NCBI RefSeq assembly: GCF_900110145.1
Contig: NZ_FOCP01000026.1
Coordinates: 1 to 46,430 of the forward strand
Direction of reading: 5' to 3'
Length of the DNA: 46,430 nt
Origin: Nitrosomonas marina
GTDB taxonomy: Bacteria; Pseudomonadota; Gammaproteobacteria; Burkholderiales; Nitrosomonadaceae
Both the position numbers and the translations under genes were made by a program. This document shows, piece by piece, positions 18,885-26,996 of the stretch; the first letter of the stretch is position 1; each line of letters begins with the position of its first letter. The notes beneath the pieces are model-generated. The model saw only the letters and a list, made by a program, of their open reading frames with translations. It did no database searches and had not been told where the DNA came from.

Positions 18885-19274
18885 ATGACAAGCTATAAAG
18901 ATGATTTTAACGGAAATAAGCCCCTATCTCCGTATTCCATCCGCTTCACGCAAGAAGAACGGCAGAAATTGGAACGTATGGCTCATGGTATTTCCTTGAG
19001 CGAATTTATACGTTCCTGCCTGTTCAAGGAGAATGTTTCAATCCGCAGAACCAAGGGTCGCTCCCCTGTGAAGGATGAGCAGGCACTTGCAAGGCTCATA
19101 GGGGTGTTGGGACAATCCCGCATCCCCAACAACATCAACCAACTTGCAAAGGCTGCCAATACTGGTTCATTACCGGTTAATCCCGATACAGAAAAACGCC
19201 TTAATGAGGCCTACAATATTATTCTCTGGATGCGCCGCCAGTTGATACAGGCACTCGGTTTGAAAGCAGAATAG
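18885..19274 (+). CDS. mobC: MobC/TraJ-like relaxosome accessory protein
   Basis: Protein of 129 residues that binds oriT and helps the relaxase reach the nick site. A ribbon-helix-helix segment is at the N terminus (SIRFTQEERQKLERMAHG, then SLSEFIRSCLF, residues about 18-47). The conserved MobC stretch LARLIGVLGQSRIPNNINQLAKAA follows at about 69-92. The mobA start is only 1 bp after its stop, so the two form one operon. The oriT candidate just upstream is probably also the operator for this operon. Confidence 0.9.
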   Translation: MTSYKDDFNGNKPLSPYSIRFTQEERQKLERMAHGISLSEFIRSCLFKENVSIRRTKGRSPVKDEQALARLIGVLGQSRIPNNINQLAKAANTGSLPVNPDTEKRLNEAYNIILWMRRQLIQALGLKAE

Positions 19275-19275
19275 C

Positions 19276-20586
19276 ATGATCCTGAAAGCATCACAGCGGG
19301 GTGGCTCACGACAATTGGCGGCACACCTGCTTAAAACAGAAGAGAATGAACATGTAGAAGTGCATGAAGTACGTGGATTTACATCCAATAATCTAGATGG
19401 TGCTTTGCATGAGGCCTATGCCATGAGCCGTGGAACGCGATGTAGCAAGTTCTTATTCTCGGTCAGTCTCAATCCGCCGGAAAATGAGGATGTATCCGTT
19501 GATAAATTTGAAAATGCGCTGGATCGGATAGAAAGTAAGCTGGGGCTTGAAGACCAACCGCGTGTCGTTGTCTTTCATGAAAAGGAAGGACGGCGGCATG
19601 CCCATTGTGTCTGGTCACGCATTGATACCGATGAAATGAAAGCCGTTCACATGGCCCATTTCAAGCGCAAGCTCATGGATGTTTCCAAGCAGCTTTATTT
19701 AGAAAACGACTGGGATATGCCCAAAGGGTATATCGATCAAAACCTAAAAAACCCGCTCAATTACACGAGACAAGAATGGCAACAAGCGTTACGTACCGGG
19801 CAAAACCCAAAAGACATTAAATCGGCTTTGCAGGATAGCTGGGCGATTTCTGATAACCGTAAATCTTTTGAGCGTGCCTTGCAGGACAGAGGCTATTACC
19901 TAGCCAAAGGTGATAGACGTGGCTATGTTGCCGTAGACCTGCATGGAGAGGTTTACTCCCTATCCCGGCAAATTGGCATCAAGAAAACTGAGCTTTCAAA
20001 AAAGCTTGGTAAAGCTGAAATGCTGCCATCTGTTGAAGAAACTAAAAACACGATATCCAGCGATTTAACAAAGCAATTTAAAAGGTTCAATGACGAGCTG
20101 AAACTCAAGCATAAGCAGGAAATGGAGCCGCTTATCCATGCGCGCAACGCCATGGTACAGCGCCACCGCAAAGCGCGTGAAAGCCAAAGAATAGCACATG
20201 AAAAACGCTGGCAATCTGAGGAGTTGGAACGCTCCGCTAGATTACGAAAGGGTTTTAAAGGGATTTGGGACAGATTAACCGGCTCGCACCAAAGAACCCA
20301 CGCCCGAAACGAGAAAGAAACGCAAAAAAATCACATGCGCGATCAAAATGAGAAGGAAGCCCTTGTTTCCAATCAACTTGCTGAACGAAGAAAACTCCAG
20401 GATCAATTCCAGCAATTACGCAATGAGCAGAATGAAGAGCGCCAAGATTTCTTCCGTGATATGGATCAGCAATATAAAAACATAAAGCGCCAGGAAGAAA
20501 TTAAAGAACTGTATGAACAGGAAACCCTACGATCACAGCAAACAATCAGCAACAAAGATTCCATGGGGCATGAGCCTGAAATTTGA
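19276..20586 (+). CDS. mobA: MobA/VirD2-family relaxase
   Basis: Conjugative relaxase that nicks oriT and leads the strand into the recipient, 436 residues. The nuclease domain fills about residues 1-210, with the metal-binding motif HEKEGRRHAHCVW giving His101, His108 and His110. The first 47 residues contain no tyrosine: the first is Tyr48 (HEAYAMSRG), so the nucleophile is not at the usual place; His17 or Tyr48 are candidates. The C-terminal half (about 275-430) is highly charged and predicted to form long coiled coils, as in other relaxases of this group, perhaps for contact with a coupling protein. There is no type IV secretion gene in the window, so transfer would need a helper element. 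Confidence 0.9.
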   Translation: MILKASQRGGSRQLAAHLLKTEENEHVEVHEVRGFTSNNLDGALHEAYAMSRGTRCSKFLFSVSLNPPENEDVSVDKFENALDRIESKLGLEDQPRVVVFHEKEGRRHAHCVWSRIDTDEMKAVHMAHFKRKLMDVSKQLYLENDWDMPKGYIDQNLKNPLNYTRQEWQQALRTGQNPKDIKSALQDSWAISDNRKSFERALQDRGYYLAKGDRRGYVAVDLHGEVYSLSRQIGIKKTELSKKLGKAEMLPSVEETKNTISSDLTKQFKRFNDELKLKHKQEMEPLIHARNAMVQRHRKARESQRIAHEKRWQSEELERSARLRKGFKGIWDRLTGSHQRTHARNEKETQKNHMRDQNEKEALVSNQLAERRKLQDQFQQLRNEQNEERQDFFRDMDQQYKNIKRQEEIKELYEQETLRSQQTISNKDSMGHEPEI

Positions 20587-20726
20587 GACGTATCAAAGTG
20601 ATATGAAAACAATACTATCCTCTTAACAATCTACTATCATTACATTTTTTCTGTTATTTTTCTTAATTTCTTGTTATACATAAACATAGACATTATTAAA
20701 GTTATTGATTTGAAATGGGGAAATAA

Positions 20727-21665
20727 ATGTCTGGTGATCCTGCACGCGAATATGCTCAAAAAACATACGATGTAATTTATGGCGAAATGTTAAATCGCAA
20801 GCCGACATCCGATGGACAAAACACGTTGGTCATAATCGGAGAAGAACATGTAGACCCATTCGAATTTAAGGATATGGAACCGGCCAGACAAGCTTTATAC
20901 GCACACATATCGGCTCTGAGTGCTGCAAAGAACATCGTCGGTTCTGATAATGTAATACTTAGTGTGGAAATGGATGAAGAAACTTTGAAGCATGCTATAC
21001 GAGGTATTTCACAAGGTATTCCAAACCACCTTCAAGATAGGCCAATGGCGCATACTATAAAATATGCGCTCGATAATAATATACGAATGGTTGCTTCTGA
21101 TACCCTAGGTTTGCACCCTTCTTTTCAAGAATATGATAATTCCTCTGAACTACGTAATTATGCACAACATAAGAACATTATCGAGACCGCACAAGAGAAT
21201 TCAGAGGCCTATATTGTTCATATTGGAGGGATGCTACATCTATCTAATCTCCAAGGTTATAGCAATGAAGAGGTTATCGCCGCAAATGGACAATTATCAT
21301 ACGATCCAGAGAAGAGCCCATTTAAAGACCATTATGCGCATCAATTTTTTATAAATGCATCTCACCTATCAGATTATGAGATAAATTCTGCTGAGAGTAG
21401 AAGGGAAAAAGAATCAAATCCTTTTAGCGAATTCCACGCATTGCTAGCCGAATTTAATTATGCGAGCAATAAAGACAATGCATTACAAATAAATCCACCT
21501 TATTATGCAGAGCATAGACGTGGTGAAGATATAGTTTCGTATATAGAAGATGCGGCAAAACAACAAATGAATAAAGAAAATTCGATTATGAATGGTGAGG
21601 ACTTGTCTACGACCGCCCCAAATCTACAACAGCCCCGATCCATTATGCGGTTACCTGTACAGTAG
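20727..21665 (+). CDS. Protein resembling the EreA/ChaN/Tiki hydrolase superfamily
   Basis: Protein of 312 residues not tied to a named family. Residues 34-45 read LVIIGEEHVDPF, and 163-172 read IVHIGGMLHL; a Glu-His near the N terminus and a Gly-rich strand ending in His are the marks of the EreA/ChaN/TraB/Tiki fold, which includes erythromycin esterase and metal-dependent peptidases. VASDTLGLHP (Asp125) lies between them, as in that fold. The last 70 residues are polar and probably disordered, with no signal peptide. GGGG at 20717-20720 is 6 bp before the ATG. It follows mobA by 140 bp. A toxin, anti-defence or resistance function would all fit a mobile element; none is shown. Confidence 0.55.
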   Translation: MSGDPAREYAQKTYDVIYGEMLNRKPTSDGQNTLVIIGEEHVDPFEFKDMEPARQALYAHISALSAAKNIVGSDNVILSVEMDEETLKHAIRGISQGIPNHLQDRPMAHTIKYALDNNIRMVASDTLGLHPSFQEYDNSSELRNYAQHKNIIETAQENSEAYIVHIGGMLHLSNLQGYSNEEVIAANGQLSYDPEKSPFKDHYAHQFFINASHLSDYEINSAESRREKESNPFSEFHALLAEFNYASNKDNALQINPPYYAEHRRGEDIVSYIEDAAKQQMNKENSIMNGEDLSTTAPNLQQPRSIMRLPVQ

Positions 21666-21791
21666 GTAAATTATGTATTTGGAGCATTAATTGTTGCCGC
21701 TAAGAGTTCACACTTTTAAGTGGCGCTACTTTTTCCGCTCCAGCAACAAAGGCTCTATGGAGCATGTTCCTGAAATATAAAACTTACTACT

Positions 21792-23057
21792 TCAGGATAC
21801 AGATGTTGAAAAAGGATTCAAAAACTGTCGTCCCCAGAGCAGTTTCTTATCAACTTCGCTGAGTTTGGCTTCCTCACATACACTATTCCAGTGTTGCTCT
21901 ATTGCAGCAGTTAATTTCTCAAAAATTTCATGTGCCTGGGTTTCAGACAGCAGGAAATTATGAGCGGTTGCTAAGCAAGTTTTGAGCTGACTCAAATTAT
22001 TGTTGCCGGATATGAGCATGGCTTGTGAGGCTTCGTTGCCGGTACGGCCTTGCGGGCAGATATCATAGGCTGGTGTCAGGGAGAGCGTTTTACCGTCCCA
22101 GAATGCGGCATGGTTCCGCGCATGATCGTCTGTATTGCCGCAAAGAATATTAAAAACCAGCCGGGAAAACAGTTCCTCAAGGGTAGTTCTGGGATTGGTA
22201 AAACGGTGGCGGATGATTTCCGCTAGGGTTTCGTAGCTGGCGTAACGCGCCATCATGTCGTCAAGACCCAGTAATGTCAGCGCAGAAACCATGACTTTGC
22301 GTGACCAGTCTTGCGCTTTTTGTTCTCTGTCAAAACGCTCGATCAACAGCACATCTTTATTGGCGGCCTTGATCAGCTTTACAGGGGCAACGTTCAATCC
22401 AGCCAACGCGGCTAAACGCATGGCGATGTATTCGGCTTTGACTACACTGTAGAGATCGGTGCTCGAAGAAAATTTGGCAATGTATTTTTTACCTTGGTGC
22501 CGGATTAAAGCTTTGGGACGTGCGCCACCGATTGAACTGCCATGAAAAAGTGCCTGATCCAGTTCCGGCGTAAGTGGCACGCCTTTTTCAACACGCTCGG
22601 CAGATTCAATCAATTCTTCCATGCTGACGTTGTTCGCAAAACGGGGCACATATTCGGTTGGTGAGCGCTGAAAATCCAGTGCGCCGATACGATCAGAGCC
22701 GGATTCCAACAGATAGGTGAGTTCATCCAACTCAGCTGTATCTGTGCCCGCACCTTTAAGGCCCAGTTTTTTGTTGATAATCACGCGTCGCCCCCAGGCA
22801 TCGGGCGCAGCGTCCCGAATACAACCGGGCATACTCAGGCCTTTTGCCAATGGCAATACGCCGGGCTTCAAGGGTAACTCCGGCTCATAAATTGCAATTG
22901 TCGGCTTTTTATCGCGCACCCGTTCCAGATAGCTTTTGCCGTAGTTGAACAGAATGTGACCGTTATCGACCTCAAGTCGACCCGCCACAACGGGCTCAGT
23001 TTTACCCGGCAACCATATCCAGACATAGGCCTCTTTATCGCTGTTAGAATTCATCAT
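21792..23057 (-). CDS. hipA: HipA-family serine/threonine kinase toxin
   Basis: Toxin kinase of a HipBA-type pair, 421 residues. Known HipA enzymes phosphorylate glutamyl-tRNA synthetase and cause growth arrest or persistence. The N-terminal HipA_1 domain (about 10-125) is followed by the kinase core with the flexible loop SSIGGARPKALI (174-185), the site of autophosphorylation in relatives, the ATP-binding KYIAKFSS (191-198), and the catalytic GNTDDHARN (307-315, Asp311-His312). All key residues are present, so the toxin appears intact. Its start overlaps the hipB end by 14 bp. Target in this host is unknown. Confidence 0.93.
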   Translation of the reverse strand: MMNSNSDKEAYVWIWLPGKTEPVVAGRLEVDNGHILFNYGKSYLERVRDKKPTIAIYEPELPLKPGVLPLAKGLSMPGCIRDAAPDAWGRRVIINKKLGLKGAGTDTAELDELTYLLESGSDRIGALDFQRSPTEYVPRFANNVSMEELIESAERVEKGVPLTPELDQALFHGSSIGGARPKALIRHQGKKYIAKFSSSTDLYSVVKAEYIAMRLAALAGLNVAPVKLIKAANKDVLLIERFDREQKAQDWSRKVMVSALTLLGLDDMMARYASYETLAEIIRHRFTNPRTTLEELFSRLVFNILCGNTDDHARNHAAFWDGKTLSLTPAYDICPQGRTGNEASQAMLISGNNNLSQLKTCLATAHNFLLSETQAHEIFEKLTAAIEQHWNSVCEEAKLSEVDKKLLWGRQFLNPFSTSVS

Positions 23058-23382
23058 GGACTACTTTGGTTTTTTTGCGTACAGATTTCGGCAACAGCGC
23101 CAACTTGTCCTCAGTTTGGCGGATATGCTTGCGTAGGGTGGATTCATCAGTATCGAATAACTTAACACCGACGATGATGGCGACTTCGAACACCACACCA
23201 ATTTCGCATTTAAGATCACCTTTCTCGATACGTTGCAGCAACCCTCTGGAAATTCCTGCGCGGTCTGCGACCTCCTGCGCGGTTAGTTTGTGTTCTTTAC
23301 GGGCGGCGCGGATTAGCCCGCTAAGGAGCGAGCATGCTTCACGGGTATATCTTGAGTAGGTTCGTGTAATAGACTTTGGCAT
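23044..23382 (-). CDS. hipB: HipB-like antitoxin, XRE-type DNA-binding protein
   Basis: Antitoxin and autorepressor, about 112 residues from ATG 23382. A helix-turn-helix is plain at KLTAQEVADRAGISRGLLQRIEKGD. The frame is open back to GTG 23418 with another ATG at 23412, but those starts would put the operator half-site at 23395-23410 inside the coding region, so I prefer 23382. The protein binds HipA and, through its HTH, the four related sites upstream. The C-terminal tail LLPKSVRKKTKVVHDEF is basic and may contact HipA. Overlap with hipA makes translation coupled, as in most such pairs. Confidence 0.88.
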   Translation of the reverse strand: MPKSITRTYSRYTREACSLLSGLIRAARKEHKLTAQEVADRAGISRGLLQRIEKGDLKCEIGVVFEVAIIVGVKLFDTDESTLRKHIRQTEDKLALLPKSVRKKTKVVHDEF

Positions 23383-23394
23383 TTTTTTATCTTT

Positions 23395-23526
23395 GATCCA
23401 TATATAAATCATAAACACTTTTTATGATCCTCATATGAGCCAAACTATCAAAAACCGAGCATTCCGTCAAGATAATTATGGGCTATATATAGATCGCAGT
23501 ATAATATTATGGTTCATATGTAGATC
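23395..23526. promoter_or_regulatory. Four operator half-sites upstream of hipB
   Basis: Four 16-bp elements of pattern GATCnnnATATnnnnC lie here: 23395-23410 (plus), 23426-23441 (plus), 23480-23495 (minus) and 23511-23526 (minus). The second and fourth are the best pair: extended to 20 bp (23422-23441 and the reverse of 23511-23530) they agree in 17 bases. The four sites form a nested inverted arrangement that a dimeric HipB could bridge. All lie upstream of the hipB ATG at 23382. Confidence 0.6.
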
Positions 23527-23663
23527 ATAACTTGTGCCTCGGAGAATGATTGTCGACACAGCCAAAATTCTAAAGCCGCAAGAAATCTGCTTTTATAAAT
23601 TATAAAACTAACTTTTATATTTGAATGAATGCTTATCCAGCAATCCTATGAAGGCAAAGAGCA

Positions 23664-24434
23664 ATGAAAATTATCAGCTACAGTGATTTGCATCTGGAAT
23701 TTAAATCCGGCTGGAAAATGCCGGAAAATATTGACGCTGATTTAATGATTTTGGCCGGTGATATCATCACGTTTCAGGATTATTTTCCACTAACCGAGTT
23801 TCTTACAGGCTGGGAAAAGCCTGTGCTGTATATTGCAGGCAACCACGAATATTACACCCGAACACCAAAAGACAGAGAAGAAGACGCTTTCAAAAAATGG
23901 CTTTCCACTAACCATCCGAATGTAACGTTTCTGCGTGATGAGTCTATCAGCATAGATGGCATTCATTTTTTCGGTGGTACGATGTGGACGGACTTTGATG
24001 GCGGTAATGAACAGGCCATGAGGATTGCCGAGTACCAGGTCAATGATTTCAAATTGATCAAAAACCCAGATTCTTCACCCTTTAAGCCTGCGGATACGCT
24101 CCCACTTCATGGCCGGTACGTCAAGGAACTCCTGAAATGGTTAGAGACTGATCTGACCGGGCCGCGTGTGGTCATCAGCCATCATGCGCCCGTGATGAAC
24201 CCTCATACAAAATTCACAGGTAGCCCTTTAACACCGGCTTTTACCTCGCTGGACATGCTGGAGATTATCAAGAAATACCAGCCAGCTCTTTGGATTTATG
24301 GACATACGCATGAATGTGATGATCAAATGATCGGCAACACGCGGATTATTTCAAACCAGCTTGGCTATCCCAGTTTTTTCGGTGGGTTCGATTGCGCAGG
24401 CTTTGATGAAAAAGGTAAGCTGATAAATATTTAA
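23664..24434 (+). CDS. Calcineurin-like metallophosphoesterase
   Basis: Cytoplasmic two-metal phosphoesterase of 256 residues. All five family motifs are visible: YSDLHLE (6-12), AGDII (31-35), AGNHEYY (about 58-64), SHHAP (about 171-175) and YGHTHECDD (about 212-220). The fold serves many roles, from nucleotide second-messenger hydrolysis to DNA repair nucleases; there is no extra domain to decide. It starts 245 bp from the divergent hipB gene and lies 24 bp ahead of the SpoIIAA-like gene with which it probably shares a transcript. Confidence 0.88.
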   Translation: MKIISYSDLHLEFKSGWKMPENIDADLMILAGDIITFQDYFPLTEFLTGWEKPVLYIAGNHEYYTRTPKDREEDAFKKWLSTNHPNVTFLRDESISIDGIHFFGGTMWTDFDGGNEQAMRIAEYQVNDFKLIKNPDSSPFKPADTLPLHGRYVKELLKWLETDLTGPRVVISHHAPVMNPHTKFTGSPLTPAFTSLDMLEIIKKYQPALWIYGHTHECDDQMIGNTRIISNQLGYPSFFGGFDCAGFDEKGKLINI

Positions 24435-24458
24435 AATGGCGACCAAAAGGAGAGAACA

Positions 24459-24833
24459 ATGACGATTACATTCAAGGGCATTGAGCTTGTAGAGGAAGGA
24501 AAATTCGTTCACCTCACGATTACAGGCAAGCTGGAAAAAGAGGATTACGATATTTTCGTGCCGGAGATTGACCAGCAGATTGAGCGATATGGCAAAGTCA
24601 ATATGCTCGTGGAGCTGGTTGATTTTCATGGTTGGACGGCAGGAGCAGCCTGGGAAGATACCAAGTTTGGCGTGCGGCATTTTAATGATATCGAACGTTT
24701 GGCGCTTGTTGGCGATAAAACCTGGGAAAAAGGCTTGGCCTATTTCTGTAAGGTTTTTACGTTGGCCAAAGTTCGCTACTTTGATTTGAGTGAACGCGAC
24801 AAAGCGGAAGCGTGGACAAGAGGCGCTGAATAA
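24459..24833 (+). CDS. SpoIIAA-like STAS domain protein
   Basis: Single-domain protein of 124 residues in the SpoIIAA-like family (PF11964), a STAS-type fold often found alone in bacteria and thought to bind lipids or partner proteins; its task is not known. Characteristic parts are GKLEKEDYDIFVPEID (about 28-43), VNMLVELVDFHGWTAGAAW (about 48-66) and FGVRHFNDIERLALVGDK (about 71-88). AAGGAGAG at 24447-24454 is a strong ribosome binding site. It follows the phosphoesterase closely. Confidence 0.82.
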   Translation: MTITFKGIELVEEGKFVHLTITGKLEKEDYDIFVPEIDQQIERYGKVNMLVELVDFHGWTAGAAWEDTKFGVRHFNDIERLALVGDKTWEKGLAYFCKVFTLAKVRYFDLSERDKAEAWTRGAE

Positions 24834-24891
24834 TATTCAGCGCCGCCTTGCACGATTTCAGTGACCAGGCCATCCTGTAACATTATAAACA

Positions 24892-24930
24892 GCCGCCGAA
24901 AGCCGACGGGTTTCGGTGGCGCGAATTTTG
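24892..24930. repeat. 39-bp hairpin repeat, left copy (flanks fic)
   Basis: GCCGCCGAAA at 24892-24901 pairs with TTTCGGTGGC at 24911-24920 (one G-T type mismatch) around GCCGACGGG, followed by GCGAATTTTG. A near-identical copy is at 26386-26424, on the other side of the fic gene in the same orientation. It could serve as terminator for the SpoIIAA-like gene, 58 bp upstream. Confidence 0.75.
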
Positions 24931-24975
24931 CCCTTTGACAAGTTCAGCTCGCTCTACACATGCTGAAATTCACCG

Positions 24976-26157
24976 CTATTTTGTCGCCGGATAGAGAAGC
25001 GGAAACCACCTTTCCACGACATCTACAGGAAAGCCTAACCGCACCGGTCCCCTCGGCGTGTCGGAAACCAGCAGTCCTTTTTTTGATAGTGCATACAAAA
25101 CAGCTCTGGCCGTTCGGTCATTTAGACCTGTAATTTCTTCGACCTTACCACGTTCAAACTCGCCAACTAACAGGGCTTCCCGTAGAAGCGCGTAGCTTCC
25201 TTTTGGCAGTTCTTTCAGAGCAATCATTTCCTCAACATGAATCCTCATGCGTTCGGATAATGTTTTAAAATCGAGAAGGCTACGCATATATTCCACTTGA
25301 TCAATACAGATATTCAGGAAAAATTCGCTGAAATCCACCAGTGCTTTTTGCGATAAACTACCGCGCCCATCCAGATCGCCGCGACGCGGCTCGTCTGCCG
25401 CTTGCAGTAACGTTTTATATTCATCTTTTCGACGAGCGAGTCCTCTGGCAACCGACCACAATTCGCTGCCAACATCTATTTTTTTAAGGGCAGCATAGGA
25501 CATCAAACGAACGACACGTCCATTTCCGTCAAAAAAAGGATGTATCCATACGTAACGATGATGGGAAGCGGCAATTGAAATGATGCGCTGAAGCCTGGAG
25601 AGTTTATTTGCGTCATAAGCTTCATCAAAACGTTCTAAGAATCTCGCTAGATTTTCAGGCCGTGGTGGGATATGTCGCCCGACTGCGACCATACCATTCC
25701 GATACTTGCCGGGAATAATCTTTATTTTTTCGCCCGTGTCGGGATTTTCAACCCAAAGCAATTCTTCCGGCAGGCGTGTGCAAAATTCCTCGTGAATCCA
25801 TCGTCCATATTCGGATGATAGAGGATAAAACGCTGGTGTTTTGTCCTCATCAATCAATTTTTGAACGGCGATATGCGCAACGGCTTCCTTTTGCAGTGCC
25901 CGTTTTTTTGGCTCGCTGGAATAATCCTCAGCCATAGCGCGATCAATATCGCGCGGGTGTGTATCATGTCCTTCGATCAAATTTGAATAGTAACAATTCA
26001 TAGATCGAACGAGATTTCCTATGGATTTACTCACGACAGGGTTAAGCATTCCCGCAAAACTGCTAGCTTTAGAGACTAAATCAATCGCAAGATCGTTCAG
26101 TTCGCCCGTACCTTCAGGAGGTAAGAGCGGCTCCATTAGCGTGATATTCTCTGTCAT
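24976..26157 (-). CDS. Fic-domain AMP-transferase with built-in inhibitory helix and C-terminal HTH
   Basis: Enzyme of 393 residues that transfers AMP (or another nucleotide part) from ATP to a hydroxyl on a target protein. The active-site loop HPFFDGNGR is complete at 206-214. An N-terminal inhibitory motif of the form (S/T)xxxE(G/N) is seen as SNLIEG at 58-63, marking a class II Fic protein that holds itself off through Glu62. The C-terminal part (about 320-385, VEEITGLNDRTARAVLYALSKKG) looks like a winged helix, suggesting that it also regulates its own gene; the repeats upstream could be its sites. AAGGTGG lies 5 bp before the ATG. The gene is bracketed by two copies of a 39-bp hairpin, hinting that it came as a unit. 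Confidence 0.92.
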   Translation of the reverse strand: MTENITLMEPLLPPEGTGELNDLAIDLVSKASSFAGMLNPVVSKSIGNLVRSMNCYYSNLIEGHDTHPRDIDRAMAEDYSSEPKKRALQKEAVAHIAVQKLIDEDKTPAFYPLSSEYGRWIHEEFCTRLPEELLWVENPDTGEKIKIIPGKYRNGMVAVGRHIPPRPENLARFLERFDEAYDANKLSRLQRIISIAASHHRYVWIHPFFDGNGRVVRLMSYAALKKIDVGSELWSVARGLARRKDEYKTLLQAADEPRRGDLDGRGSLSQKALVDFSEFFLNICIDQVEYMRSLLDFKTLSERMRIHVEEMIALKELPKGSYALLREALLVGEFERGKVEEITGLNDRTARAVLYALSKKGLLVSDTPRGPVRLGFPVDVVERWFPLLYPATK

Positions 26158-26173
26158 TAAGCCACCTTTTCAC

Positions 26174-26283
26174 GCCACTAATATTGCCACTATTTTGGCG
26201 TTTGTTTATCAAAATATAACAGATTGTTATCTTAATACACCTTACTTTAAACAACAATTAATTTGCCACTATTTTTGCCACTA
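26174..26283 (-). promoter_or_regulatory. Paired TAGTGGC direct repeats and putative promoter of fic
   Basis: Four copies of GCCACTA (TAGTGGC on the fic strand) start at 26174, 26186, 26265 and 26277: two tandem pairs, each with a 12-bp period, 91 bp apart. The near pair ends 17 bp before the fic start. A possible promoter, TTGTTG (26257-26252) and TAAGAT (26234-26229) with 17-bp spacing on the minus strand, lies between the pairs. The layout is that of an autoregulated operator. Confidence 0.55.
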
Positions 26284-26385
26284 ATTTATCAGTGTATTGC
26301 TGGTCTTATGAAATTCGGATGGTGGATGTGTGTATTCGTGCAGTGTTTATTCTCCGGACTAACGAGCATAGTACAAATGTAGATC

Positions 26386-26424
26386 GCCGCCGAAAGCCGA
26401 CGGGTTTCGGCGGCGCGAATTTTT
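26386..26424. repeat. 39-bp hairpin repeat, right copy (flanks fic)
   Basis: GCCGCCGAAA at 26386-26395 and TTTCGGCGGC at 26405-26414 form a perfect 10-bp stem around GCCGACGGG, followed by GCGAATTTTT. It matches the copy at 24892-24930 in nearly every base. On the plus strand a hairpin followed by T-rich DNA resembles an intrinsic terminator, but no plus-strand gene ends nearby. Confidence 0.75.
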
Positions 26425-26480
26425 GGCACCTCAAGCAAAAAAAGCGCTGCCAGCTTCAAGCCGACAGCGCTATGGTTTTT

Positions 26481-26996
26481 TTAGTGATTCCAGAAGATAT
26501 GAACTTCTTCGTAACCGGTTTCTATGGTGTAAATATCACCGCTTAATTCCATATCCCGACCCATACGCTCATAGTCGATATAGTAAGCCAGGTTTTCAGG
26601 AATTTGTGAGGTCTCTTCGGTCAATTCTTCCGCAAAATCGGCCAGTGATTTATAACAGCCGCAATAATTTTCTTCTGCCGCTGTTCTGGCTTCCTCAAGA
26701 TCGCCGCCGAAATTGTTCAGCAATTCCCCGCCAAAGTCTGGGTATTCCTCAATGAAACAGGCGATTTCATGCGCGGATTGAAGCCCTTCATATTCGCTTA
26801 AAGCATAGCCGTCAAAGCCTTCATAATCATGAATGGCGTATTCTTCCGCGAAACCTTCGGGGCTTTCGGCCAGCATTTTATTGACTTGCTCCTGGATATC
26901 GTCCAGATCGTCAGTAGCGTTGATCCAAACGCCGTGAAGTTTGCCGTTATTGTAAGCCGCCAAATCTGCAACATAGATTCTGATATCTGCATTCAT
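26481..26996 (-). CDS. ardA: ArdA-type antirestriction protein
   Basis: DNA-mimic protein of 171 residues that blocks type I restriction enzymes when a mobile element enters a new host. The opening IRIYVADLAAYNNGKLHGVWI is the ArdA signature (Tyr8, the GKLHG/W pattern), and the chain is very acidic with many Asp and Glu through residues 30-150, as needed to copy the charge of DNA. The family segment ENLAYYIDYERMGRDMELSGD lies near the C terminus. AAGGAG precedes ATG 26996 at a normal distance. It sits on the same element as a type I system about 8 kb away, which it could inhibit or for which it is an older relic of transfer. Confidence 0.94.
   Translation of the reverse strand: MNADIRIYVADLAAYNNGKLHGVWINATDDLDDIQEQVNKMLAESPEGFAEEYAIHDYEGFDGYALSEYEGLQSAHEIACFIEEYPDFGGELLNNFGGDLEEARTAAEENYCGCYKSLADFAEELTEETSQIPENLAYYIDYERMGRDMELSGDIYTIETGYEEVHIFWNH

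Noticed and set aside
26386..26424. Terminator for ardA
   Set aside because: On the minus strand the hairpin is not followed by a T run, and the identical unit on the far side of fic points to a repeat rather than a dedicated terminator.
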